Positions 1 through 7,130 of a stretch of DNA of 10,131 bases are shown here, one piece after another. The stretch lies in contig CACLQG010000037.1 in the NCBI GenBank assembly GCA_902609035.1, positions 1 through 10,131 on the forward strand, given 5' to 3'. The position numbers and the translations under genes were made by a program. The notes under the pieces were generated by a model, which saw only the letters and a program-made list of their open reading frames with translations, was not told the origin of the DNA and did not search any database. The stretch comes from an uncultured Bacteroidota bacterium. Lineage in GTDB: Bacteria; Bacteroidota; Bacteroidia; Flavobacteriales; Flavobacteriaceae. The stretch's first letter is position 1; every line of letters starts with the position of its first letter.

Positions 1-1083
1 CCTTATAAAATAATTATCTCTGGAGGAGGAACGGGTGGGCATCTATTTCCTGCATTGGCCATAGCAGAGGAATTCAAATCCCGTCACTCCAAAACAAATA
101 TTTTATTTGTGGGTGCGTTGGGTAGAATAGAAATGAAAAAGGTGCCAGAGGCGGGATACGAAATTATTGGTCTATGGATTGACGGACTGCAACGTTCTCT
201 ATCATTGAGAAATGCAATGTTTCCCTTTAAACTGTTTTTAAGTTTGCTGAAATCCATTTCAATACTGCTAAAATTTAAACCCCATGTGGTAATTGGAACT
301 GGTGGATATGCAAGTGGTCCATTGCTTTTTATGGCTAGTTTATTCAATATTCCAACCATAATACAAGAACAAAACTCACACCCTGGAGTTACCAATATAT
401 TACTCTCTAAAACTGTTAAATCTATTGCAGTAGCGTATCAAGGTTTAGAGCGGTTTTTTCCAAAAAAGAAATTGAATCTCACAGGAAATCCTATCCGAAA
501 ATCCATAGCAGAGAATCATTTGGATAGGTCTAAAGCTAAGAACTTTTTTAAACAAATTTCAGGTCTTCCTACCCTTTTAGTTTTGGGAGGAAGTTTGGGT
601 GCATGTAGAATCAATCAATTGATCGCAACTCACTTGGATACATTTGAAAATATGGGCTTACAACTGATTTGGCAATGCGGAACATTGTATTTCGATCAAT
701 ACAAAAAATATGAATCTAAGAATGTGAAAATCATGGCATTTGTATCGGAGATGGATAAGCTGTATAGGGCTGCAGATATAATTATCTCTAGATCTGGAGC
801 AGCAACATTATCAGAGCTCTGCTGCGTTGCCCGTCCAGTTCTATTAATTCCATCACCCAATGTAACCGAGAATCATCAATATCACAATGCAATGGCCTTG
901 ACGAATGCAGGGGCGGCAGAGGTGATTGAAGAAAAAAATTTAGAGAGTGATTTTATGGCTGTTCTAGATCAGTTACTAGACCCAAGTAAACAAGAGCAGA
1001 TGTCGATTAATCTTAAAAAGTTAGCAAAGCCCAATGCTACAGCTGAGATTGTCAATCTCATAGAAAACTTATTGCAAAAATGA
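1..1083 (+). CDS. murG: MurG, UDP-GlcNAc:lipid I GlcNAc transferase (5' partial)
   Basis: MurG transfers GlcNAc from UDP-GlcNAc to lipid I on the cytoplasmic face of the inner membrane, giving lipid II. The frame is open from base 1, and the first codons read PYKIIISGGGTGGHLFPALA, the usual MurG N-terminus. Only the start codon and perhaps a few residues are missing, and the TTG at 55 is internal. Counting codons from base 1, the glycine loop GGGTGGH is at 8-14, GTGGYASGP at 99-107, QEQNSHPG at 122-129, GNPIR at 162-166, GGSLGA at 196-201, and the UDP-GlcNAc-binding stretch SRSGAATLSE at 263-272, followed by ENHQYHNA at 290-297. About 360 residues is normal for the family. An oddity is Cys-Arg after GGSLGA, where the family usually has Arg first. 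The TGA stop overlaps the murC ATG by four bases (ATGA), so translational coupling is likely. Confidence 0.97.
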   Translation, partial: PYKIIISGGGTGGHLFPALAIAEEFKSRHSKTNILFVGALGRIEMKKVPEAGYEIIGLWIDGLQRSLSLRNAMFPFKLFLSLLKSISILLKFKPHVVIGTGGYASGPLLFMASLFNIPTIIQEQNSHPGVTNILLSKTVKSIAVAYQGLERFFPKKKLNLTGNPIRKSIAENHLDRSKAKNFFKQISGLPTLLVLGGSLGACRINQLIATHLDTFENMGLQLIWQCGTLYFDQYKKYESKNVKIMAFVSEMDKLYRAADIIISRSGAATLSELCCVARPVLLIPSPNVTENHQYHNAMALTNAGAAEVIEEKNLESDFMAVLDQLLDPSKQEQMSINLKKLAKPNATAEIVNLIENLLQK

Positions 1084-2405
1084 AACAAAACGGAAAAACA
1101 TTTTATTTTATAGGCATAGGGGGGATAGGTATGTCCGCCTTGGCAATACACCTATTTGATCAGGGTAATAGAGTGATGGGATATGATAAAACACCAAGCA
1201 CGATAACCTCCCATTTGATGGATATGGGTATTCCAGTAACATTCGATACATCTGTTGCTGCCATTCCAAAGGATTATTGTAAACAGGATACCCAAATTAT
1301 TTATACGCCTGCAGTACCCAGTGAGCATCCACAACTCCGTTTTTTTAGTTCTCGGGGAAATGTAATTAAAAAGAGAGCTGTAGTTTTGGGAGAAATCACA
1401 AAAGAATCAATAGTTTTTGCCATCGCAGGTACACACGGCAAAACAACTACAGCCTCTTTTTTAACTCACTTATTCGCCCATTTGAATTTGGAGTTTACTG
1501 CTTTCTTGGGTGGGATTATGAAAGAGTACCAAAGTAATATTATTCAAAAAGGGAGTCGTTACTTCATTGTAGAGGCTGACGAATATGACCAATCCTTTCT
1601 TCAATTGCATCCTGATTATGCCTGTATTACGGCTACCGATGCCGATCATTTGGATATTTATGGTGATCATGCCAACATGAAAAAGGCTTTTATCCAATTT
1701 TCTGAAAGGGTAACACAAAAAATAGTTGTCGCTCAAGGAGTTGACATTAATGGAATTGGATATGGTGTAGATGACAAAACTAATTACTTTGCTCGAAATA
1801 TCCTCGCGAGTGAACAAGGTTATCATTTTGATTTGGTTACCCCATCACAAATCTATAATAATGTTTACTTGAAATCCATAGGTGAGCATAATTTATCAAA
1901 CGCCATTGGTGCATTAGCTATTTTGGATACAGCAGGTTTTCCTGTAGAGGAGGCATTACCTGCTTTGGGGCATTTTGAGGGTATACATCGCAGAATGGAA
2001 GTCTTTTCGCTTTATGATAAGGTAATTATTGATGACTATGCCCATCACCCTAAGGAGATAAAAGCGGTGTTAAATACCGTATCAGAGTTTTACCCAAACA
2101 AAAAAAATATGGTGGTATTTCAACCGCATCTTTTTTCGCGGACCCAAAATTTTATGGAGGGATTTGTGGAGGTTTTGGATCAATTTGATGAAATCGTTTT
2201 GATGGATATTTATCCAGCAAGAGAACAACCGATAGCGGGAGTGAATTCGGATGTGCTTTTGGGTTATATTAATAACCAAAACAAGAGAAAAATATCAGAG
2301 AAAGATTTTAAAAATACCCTTACCGATTCTACCGCAGAATTGATATTGGTTTTGGGAGCAGGAGACATTGGAAACCACATTCAAAAATTAAAAAAATCAG
2401 CCTAA
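1080..2405 (+). CDS. murC: MurC, UDP-N-acetylmuramate--L-alanine ligase
   Basis: Cytoplasmic Mur ligase that joins L-Ala to UDP-MurNAc with ATP, the first step of the stem peptide. All three domains are visible in 441 residues, close to the usual MurC size. The N-terminal Rossmann part has GIGGIG (12-17). The central ATPase domain has the P-loop GTHGKTTT (117-124), EADEYD (165-170), DADHLD (187-192) and GEHN (268-271). The C-terminal domain has HRR (303-305), DDYAHHP (318-324), FQPHLFSRT (347-355) and GAGDIG (426-431). The DDYAHHP and EADEYD motifs separate MurC from MurD, MurE and MurF. The ATG overlaps the murG stop, and the TAA is followed at once by the ftsQ ATG. No ddl or murB follows, as is common in Bacteroidota dcw clusters (recalled family knowledge). 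Confidence 0.98.
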   Translation: MKQNGKTFYFIGIGGIGMSALAIHLFDQGNRVMGYDKTPSTITSHLMDMGIPVTFDTSVAAIPKDYCKQDTQIIYTPAVPSEHPQLRFFSSRGNVIKKRAVVLGEITKESIVFAIAGTHGKTTTASFLTHLFAHLNLEFTAFLGGIMKEYQSNIIQKGSRYFIVEADEYDQSFLQLHPDYACITATDADHLDIYGDHANMKKAFIQFSERVTQKIVVAQGVDINGIGYGVDDKTNYFARNILASEQGYHFDLVTPSQIYNNVYLKSIGEHNLSNAIGALAILDTAGFPVEEALPALGHFEGIHRRMEVFSLYDKVIIDDYAHHPKEIKAVLNTVSEFYPNKKNMVVFQPHLFSRTQNFMEGFVEVLDQFDEIVLMDIYPAREQPIAGVNSDVLLGYINNQNKRKISEKDFKNTLTDSTAELILVLGAGDIGNHIQKLKKSA

Positions 2406-3113
2406 ATGCAATACAAAAATTACCTCTTTTTAGTAATGGTTTTGATCTTGATTTTAATCATGTCATCATTTTCCTATCTCAACAACAGCAGACGATTAAT
2501 TAAAAAAGTAGCGGTAAGTTTTGAATCTCAAGGTGCTCGATTTTTATCTGATTCAGTCGTTAATAAATTGTTAATACAAAAGAAAGGAGAGCTTCCGTGG
2601 AAGACTAAAGATAGTTTAGTTTTGAGTATGCTTGAAATCTTTTTAGAAAACAATCCTTACGTAGATAATGCTGAGGTTTTTCAATTTAAAAAAGGTGTTT
2701 TAGGCGTAACTATCCAAGAAAAAAATCCAGTTGTAAGAATTCAAGGTGTAGATCAATTTTATTTGGATAAAGAGGGTAATTATTTCCCCGTTTCAAAAAA
2801 TCATACGCCAAAAGTTCCGCTCTTTTTGGGTGAACTTAAGGAAAATCAAAAGAACGAACTTTTGTTATTTATTAAGCATTTAAGTGCCGACACATTTTTA
2901 CATAATGAGTTGGCTTTTATACAATACCGATCAAATTCTTATTTCATAGGCCTGAGGTCTTATGAATTTGAAATAGAAATTGGTCAAATGCAAGGTATAG
3001 TTGAAAAGCTTTCAAAACTGAAGGTTTTTTGTGCCTATCACGATAATTTTACCTTAGAAAGAGAATATAGTTTTATCAACTTAAAATTTAAAAATCAAGT
3101 AGTTGGATCTTAA
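2406..3113 (+). CDS. ftsQ: FtsQ/DivIB-like cell division protein
   Basis: Bitopic divisome protein that links early (FtsA/FtsZ) and late (FtsB/FtsL, FtsW/FtsI) components. After a short N-terminus there is one hydrophobic segment at about residues 6-25, then a non-cytoplasmic part. Residues about 33-107 fit the POTRA domain in position and length. The beta domain starts with EKNPVVRI (105-112) and FYLDKEGNYFPVS (118-130), the typical FtsQ pattern of a Pro-Val-x-Arg turn followed by Y-x-D-x-x-G-x-x-x-P. The length (235 aa) is normal for this phylum. Sequence conservation is low in this family, so the call rests on these motifs plus its place between murC and ftsA. The start codon touches the murC stop with no gap, and no Shine-Dalgarno is visible, so reinitiation after murC is the likely mode of translation. 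Confidence 0.92.
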   Translation: MQYKNYLFLVMVLILILIMSSFSYLNNSRRLIKKVAVSFESQGARFLSDSVVNKLLIQKKGELPWKTKDSLVLSMLEIFLENNPYVDNAEVFQFKKGVLGVTIQEKNPVVRIQGVDQFYLDKEGNYFPVSKNHTPKVPLFLGELKENQKNELLLFIKHLSADTFLHNELAFIQYRSNSYFIGLRSYEFEIEIGQMQGIVEKLSKLKVFCAYHDNFTLEREYSFINLKFKNQVVGS

Positions 3114-3122
3114 ATCAGCAAT

Positions 3123-4451
3123 ATGAAGCATTCAAACATTTCTGTAGGACTCGATATTGGTACAACCAAGATCGTAGCAATGGTGGGGGATAAAAATGAG
3201 TTTGGAAAAGTTGAACTCCTAGGAATTGGGAAATCCAAAAGCCTAGGAGTTCATAGGGGAGTTGTGAACAACATCACCCAAACAATTCAATCCATTCAAC
3301 AAGCAGTGGAGGAGGCAAAAGTGGTTTCAGGTGAAGAGATTAGTGATGTCGTGGTGGGTATTGCAGGTCAACATATTAGGAGTTTGCAGCATAGTGATTA
3401 CATCACCCGCTCAAATCCACAGGAGGTTATTTCTCAAAAGGACGTGGAGCGACTAATACTGCAGGTTTATAAATTGGTTATGCTGCCTGGAGAGGAAATT
3501 ATTCATGTGCTCCCCCAAGAATACAAGGTAGATGGACAGGCTGAAATCAAAGAACCCATAGGAATGTATGGAGGTCGATTGGAAGCCAACTTCCATGTGG
3601 TGGTCGGACAGGTATCTTCTATCAAAAATATTGGTAGGTGTGTTAAAAGTGCTGGTTTATCTATGGGAAACATTACTCTTGAGCCATTGGCCTCTTCAGA
3701 AGCAGTGTTGAGTCAAGAAGAAAAAGAGGCAGGTGTCGCATTGATCGATATAGGAGGTGGGACAACAGATCTTGCTATTTTTAAAGATGGCATTATCCGA
3801 CACACGGCAGTAATCCCATTTGGTGGTAATGTGATCACAGAAGACATTAAGGAGGGCTGTTCTATTATTGAAAAACAAGCCGAATTGCTTAAAGTAAAAT
3901 TTGGGTCTGCTTGGCCTGGGGAAAACAGAGATTCAGAAATCGTTTCAATTCCTGGTCTTAGGGGTAGAGAACCTAAGGAGATATCACTCAAAACCCTTTC
4001 TAAAATAATCAATGCTCGGGTAGTTGAAATCATTGAGCAGGTATATCTGGAAATTAAAAACTATGGCCATGACGATCAAAAGAAAAAATTGATTGGCGGG
4101 GTAGTATTGACTGGCGGTGGGAGTCAATTGAGACACCTCAAACAATTGGTTGAGTACATTACAGGAATGGATACACGAATTGGTTATCCGAGTGAGCACC
4201 TTGCGGGCGATACCCATAAATCAGAGACCAGTCCTATTCTTGCTACTGCTGTAGGATTGCTGATGAATGCATTGGAGCAAAAAGAAAAAAACAAATTTGA
4301 AAGTACTGAGACTGAAGAAAGTGAGAGCCCCGAAGATTCGCTAGAAATAAAGCCTGTTCAAGAGGAAGAAGCTATCCTAATGCAATCTAATAGGAAGACC
4401 ATTTTGGAACGATGGGTTGAAAAGTTTAAAGAATTTTTAGATAACGCTTAA
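3123..4451 (+). CDS. ftsA: FtsA, actin-like FtsZ membrane anchor
   Basis: FtsA is an actin-fold ATPase that binds the FtsZ tail and ties the Z-ring to the inner membrane. The phosphate-1 loop is GLDIGTTK (9-16), phosphate-2 is DIGGGTTDL (209-217), and the adenosine motif is LTGGGSQL (329-336) followed by GYPSEHL. The segment between phosphate-1 and phosphate-2 has the length expected for the FtsA-specific 1C domain. An acidic, Ser/Glu-rich spacer at about 393-418 leads to a C-terminal amphipathic helix (about 424-442, RKTILERWVEKFKEFLDNA), the membrane-targeting sequence of the family. The length of 442 aa is usual. It starts 9 bp after ftsQ and ends 10 bp before ftsZ, with no AGGAGG-like site. 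Bases 3212-3253 in its early codons form a strong hairpin, listed separately. Confidence 0.98.
   Translation: MKHSNISVGLDIGTTKIVAMVGDKNEFGKVELLGIGKSKSLGVHRGVVNNITQTIQSIQQAVEEAKVVSGEEISDVVVGIAGQHIRSLQHSDYITRSNPQEVISQKDVERLILQVYKLVMLPGEEIIHVLPQEYKVDGQAEIKEPIGMYGGRLEANFHVVVGQVSSIKNIGRCVKSAGLSMGNITLEPLASSEAVLSQEEKEAGVALIDIGGGTTDLAIFKDGIIRHTAVIPFGGNVITEDIKEGCSIIEKQAELLKVKFGSAWPGENRDSEIVSIPGLRGREPKEISLKTLSKIINARVVEIIEQVYLEIKNYGHDDQKKKLIGGVVLTGGGSQLRHLKQLVEYITGMDTRIGYPSEHLAGDTHKSETSPILATAVGLLMNALEQKEKNKFESTETEESESPEDSLEIKPVQEEEAILMQSNRKTILERWVEKFKEFLDNA
3212..3253 (+). repeat. Long hairpin inside the 5' coding part of ftsA
   Basis: The arms TGAACTCCTAGG (3212-3223) and CCTAGGAGTTCA (3242-3253) are perfect 12-bp reverse complements. 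Inside them, after a small internal loop, TTGG (3226-3229) pairs with CCAA (3235-3238) around a 5-nt loop. The structure covers ftsA codons 30-44, about 90 nt after the ATG. Each arm contains the palindrome CCTAGG. No T-run follows, so it does not look like an intrinsic terminator. A role in RNA stability, processing or ftsA/ftsZ translation is inference; the pairing itself is directly visible. Confidence 0.75.
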
Positions 4452-4461
4452 AATCATTATA

Positions 4462-6519
4462 ATGGAACCTGAAATGAGTAACAATTTTAGTTTTGATTTA
4501 CCCAAGAACAAAAGCAACGTAATCAAGGTCATTGGAATAGGTGGAGGAGGAAGCAATGCCATCAACTATATGTTTCAACAAGGGATTAATGGCGTTGATT
4601 TTGTAGTTATCAATACCGATGCTCAAGCTTTAAATGAAAGTTCAGTGCCGATCAAAATTCAGTTGGGCGCTTCACTCACCGAAGGTTTGGGGGCCGGTGC
4701 CAACCCAGAAGTAGGAGCATTGGCTGCAGAGGAAAGTTTTGAGGACATCAAAAACCTACTTACCACCCAAACTAAAATGGTATTCATTACTGCAGGGATG
4801 GGAGGAGGAACTGGAACAGGTGCAGCACCGATCATAGCCAAAATGTCAAAGGAAATGGATATTCTTACAGTAGGGATTGTCACCATGCCTTTCCATTTTG
4901 AGGGCAAGTTAAGGTTGGAACAAGCCGAATTAGGTTTAGAAAACATCAGAAAAAATGTTGATGCCCTTATTGTAATCAACAATAATAAACTCAGAGAGGT
5001 TTATGGTAATTTAGGTTTTAAAGCAGGCTTTTCCAAAGCTGATGAGGTTCTTTCAACGGCAGCCCGAGGAATTGCAGAGGTGATCACTCACCACTACCGA
5101 CAGAACATTGACCTAAAGGATGCTAAAACCGTACTAAAAGAAAGTGGAACCGCGATAATGGGTTCAGGTTCTGCCAGCGGAACCAATCGCGCTCAAGATG
5201 CCATAATCAACGCCTTGGATTCCCCATTATTGAATGATAATAAAATAACAGGTTGTAAAAATGTATTGCTTTTAATTGTCTCGGGTAACGAGGAGATTAC
5301 TATAGATGAGATTGGTGAAATCAATGACTTTATCCAAGCAGAGGCGGGAAATAATACCAACATTATTATGGGGATAGGTGAAGATCAAAAACTTGGAAGT
5401 TTAGTATCAGTCACCATTATTGCTACGGGTTTTGGTGTGGATCAACAACATCAAATTATTAATACCGAAGCCAAAAAAATTATATATACCCTAGAGGAAG
5501 ACCAGGTATTGGAGCATGAACTAATGGGTGGTGAGGAGAAGAAAGAGAAATTTAAAATGCCTCAAACTGAGGATTTAGTCGAAACTGAACCAGAAGATAA
5601 AGAGGAGGATTGTGTAGACCAAGAGGAAGCTGCCTCTGTAGATTATGCATTGGAAAGGGAGGATTTAAATCTAGCATATCAAGAAGAGATGGATGAGGAT
5701 CAAATGGTTTATGAGAAGGAAGAGGAACCTTTTAACTTTGGTTTTGAAACTGAGGATGAGAAAGTAGAAGAGGGGGAATTATTTTCTATTCCTGTGATTG
5801 GCGAAATTGTTCCAGCCTATGAAAATGAGACTGAGATCATAGATTTTGAAAATAAATTGATCGTCTCTAATAAAGAAATAGAAAACATAAAGGTGGTTTA
5901 TGAATTACTGCAAGTAGAGCCTATTGAAAAAAAGACAAATGATGAGGTAGGAGAAAAATTTATTATAAATGATCTTGATCAAGAAGTATTGAATCTCGAG
6001 GTTGTTGAATCACTAGAGCTAGAGCAAGAGGAAGAAAATCAATTTACCTTCGATTTTGGTTTGCCCATTTTGGAAACAGAAGATACCTCTTCCAAAAAAA
6101 TAGTCCATACCCTATCAGAGAAGGAACAGGAGATAAAAGACGATCCTGGTCTTATTGAGGCCGAAGATTTCAAATTTGAAGTGGTCGAAAAATTAATGGA
6201 TACCACTGCACTGGAAAATGACAAACAGATAAAATCTCCTCAAGACGATTCACCCTTCTACAGAACAATCAAAGATACTGCAGTTCAGGAAAACGAAAAA
6301 AGGAAGGATCATTTGAAAAAATTCAATTATGCTTTCAAGCACAGCATGAGCAAAATTGATGAATATGAAAAGCAACCTGCCTACAAAAGAATGGGACTGG
6401 AATTGGATCAGGATTCCTCTTCAGGGACCAATGATTCGAGAATGTCTTTAGATAATGACAAGAATGATGAAATCCAATTACGCTCAAACAATTCATTTTT
6501 ACACGATAATGTAGATTAA
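4462..6519 (+). CDS. ftsZ: FtsZ, tubulin-like division GTPase with very long acidic linker
   Basis: FtsZ polymerises with GTP into the cytoplasmic Z-ring. The GTPase domain spans about 18-345: GGGGSNA at 27-33, the tubulin signature GGGTGTGAAP at 114-123, the T7 synergy loop with N215, D217 and D220, and IIATGFG at 319-325. Residues about 345-600 are a low-complexity linker rich in Glu and Asp with no recognisable fold. A basic stretch (RKDHLKKF, 614-621) then precedes the conserved tail PAYKRMGLEL (639-648), the expected FtsA-binding peptide. About 35 more residues end in NNSFLHDNVD, an ending I recall from other Bacteroidota FtsZ proteins. At 685 aa it is far longer than the roughly 380-400 aa of enterobacterial FtsZ and long even for its phylum. 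An ATG at 4474 is an alternative start four codons later; neither has a clear ribosome binding site. Confidence 0.98.
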   Translation: MEPEMSNNFSFDLPKNKSNVIKVIGIGGGGSNAINYMFQQGINGVDFVVINTDAQALNESSVPIKIQLGASLTEGLGAGANPEVGALAAEESFEDIKNLLTTQTKMVFITAGMGGGTGTGAAPIIAKMSKEMDILTVGIVTMPFHFEGKLRLEQAELGLENIRKNVDALIVINNNKLREVYGNLGFKAGFSKADEVLSTAARGIAEVITHHYRQNIDLKDAKTVLKESGTAIMGSGSASGTNRAQDAIINALDSPLLNDNKITGCKNVLLLIVSGNEEITIDEIGEINDFIQAEAGNNTNIIMGIGEDQKLGSLVSVTIIATGFGVDQQHQIINTEAKKIIYTLEEDQVLEHELMGGEEKKEKFKMPQTEDLVETEPEDKEEDCVDQEEAASVDYALEREDLNLAYQEEMDEDQMVYEKEEEPFNFGFETEDEKVEEGELFSIPVIGEIVPAYENETEIIDFENKLIVSNKEIENIKVVYELLQVEPIEKKTNDEVGEKFIINDLDQEVLNLEVVESLELEQEEENQFTFDFGLPILETEDTSSKKIVHTLSEKEQEIKDDPGLIEAEDFKFEVVEKLMDTTALENDKQIKSPQDDSPFYRTIKDTAVQENEKRKDHLKKFNYAFKHSMSKIDEYEKQPAYKRMGLELDQDSSSGTNDSRMSLDNDKNDEIQLRSNNSFLHDNVD

Positions 6520-6523
6520 TTTT

Positions 6524-6976
6524 ATGGCTTTACTCAATAACCTTACCGAAGATCTCAAATCCGCTATGCGGGCTAAAGATTCACTCAAACTTGAAGCGTT
6601 AAGAGCAATAAAATCAGCTGTGCTTTTGACGAAAACAGCCAGTGCTGGCAATACTGATTTATTTGAGGATGATGAAATTAAGTTACTTCTAAAACTAGTC
6701 AAGCAAAGAAAAGACAGTGCAGCTATTTACCGAGAGCAAAATCGTAATGATCTCGCTGCACCAGAGGAGGCACAAGCCAAGATTATCGCTCAATTTTTGC
6801 CAGAACAAATGTCCGCCGATGCTATAAAAAAAATAGTGGATGAAATCATTACCAAAACAGGAGCCAAGGGTATGAAAGATATGGGTAAAGTCATGGGTAT
6901 GGCCAGTAAAAAAATGCTGGGAAAAGCTGACGGCAAAACCATTTCTGATATGGTTAAACAAAGATTAAACGGATAA
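6524..6976 (+). CDS. YqeY/GatB-tail domain protein
   Basis: Small cytoplasmic protein (150 aa) matching the GatB/YqeY family. The N-terminal helical part reads LTEDLKSAMRAKDSLKLEAL (7-26), with the typical charged, Arg/Lys-rich pattern. The middle has LLKLVKQRKDSA and the EEAQAKIIAQFLPEQMS stretch, and the C-terminus has KDMGKVMGMASKKMLGKADG, the most conserved part of the family. In GatB this domain helps bind tRNA in the Glu-tRNA(Gln) amidotransferase, but free-standing YqeY proteins lack the catalytic domain and their exact role is unsettled. It begins 4 bp after the ftsZ stop, so it is probably translated from the same mRNA. This order next to ftsZ is frequent in Bacteroidota (recalled). 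It appears complete, at the family's usual length of about 150 aa. Confidence 0.93.
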   Translation: MALLNNLTEDLKSAMRAKDSLKLEALRAIKSAVLLTKTASAGNTDLFEDDEIKLLLKLVKQRKDSAAIYREQNRNDLAAPEEAQAKIIAQFLPEQMSADAIKKIVDEIITKTGAKGMKDMGKVMGMASKKMLGKADGKTISDMVKQRLNG

Positions 6977-7130
6977 ACATCTTTTTTGATTCAATTATGC
7001 TGTTTACTTCCTGATTTTTTCTTTTAATTAATTTTTAAAGACTATCAACTGTTATGCATATATTATTTTATTCGCGGTCATTTTCACTTTTTTGTAAATT
7101 ACAATGACATAAAATAAAACAAGCAAAAAA
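6977..7130. other. AT-rich gap between dcw cluster and carbohydrate locus
   Basis: No reading frame of interest. It must contain the 3' end of the dcw transcript and probably the promoter of the 7131 gene. The only terminator-like parts are a weak TAAAC/GTTTA pair (6974-6978 and 7002-7006) with a 23-nt loop, and T-rich stretches around 7014-7036. CTTTTTTG occurs twice, at 6981-6988 and 7087-7094, but neither copy is preceded by TA or followed at 19-21 bp by TAnnTTTG, so I call no promoter. A palindrome at 7092-7104 is listed separately. Confidence 0.6.
7092..7104. promoter_or_regulatory. Palindrome upstream of the sialidase-like gene, possible operator
   Basis: TTGTAA-A-TTACAA is a perfect 6+1+6 palindrome 26 bp before the ATG at 7131. 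A second, wider pair, GTCATT (7077-7082) and AATGAC (7103-7108), surrounds and partly overlaps it. Position and symmetry suit an operator for a dimeric regulator, but in AT-rich DNA such a palindrome can arise by chance and no regulator gene is in the window. Confidence 0.3.

Noticed and set aside
55..57. TTG at 55 as the murG start
   Set aside because: The frame is open to base 1 and the 18 upstream codons encode the essential GGGTGGH loop, so the true start lies left of the window.
3696..4217. Several - strand open frames opposite ftsA
   Set aside because: They mirror conserved ftsA codons, overlap each other, and have no start context or recognisable motif.
4659..4982. 107-codon - strand frame opposite the FtsZ GTPase core
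   Set aside because: Pro/Ser-rich reverse reading of the glycine-rich tubulin motif; a compositional shadow.
6638..6649. GCCAG/CTGGC inverted repeat in yqeY
   Set aside because: The loop is only two bases, so the stem as drawn cannot form, and the arms are short enough to be chance.
6974..7006. Intrinsic terminator after yqeY
   Set aside because: Only a 5-bp AT-rich stem with a 23-nt loop can be drawn, and its first bases overlap the yqeY stop region; too weak to call.
7087..7122. Bacteroidota-type -33/-7 promoter for the sialidase-like gene
   Set aside because: A TTTG is present at 7091-7094, but no TAnnTTTG follows at the proper spacing, and the leader would be only a few bases long.
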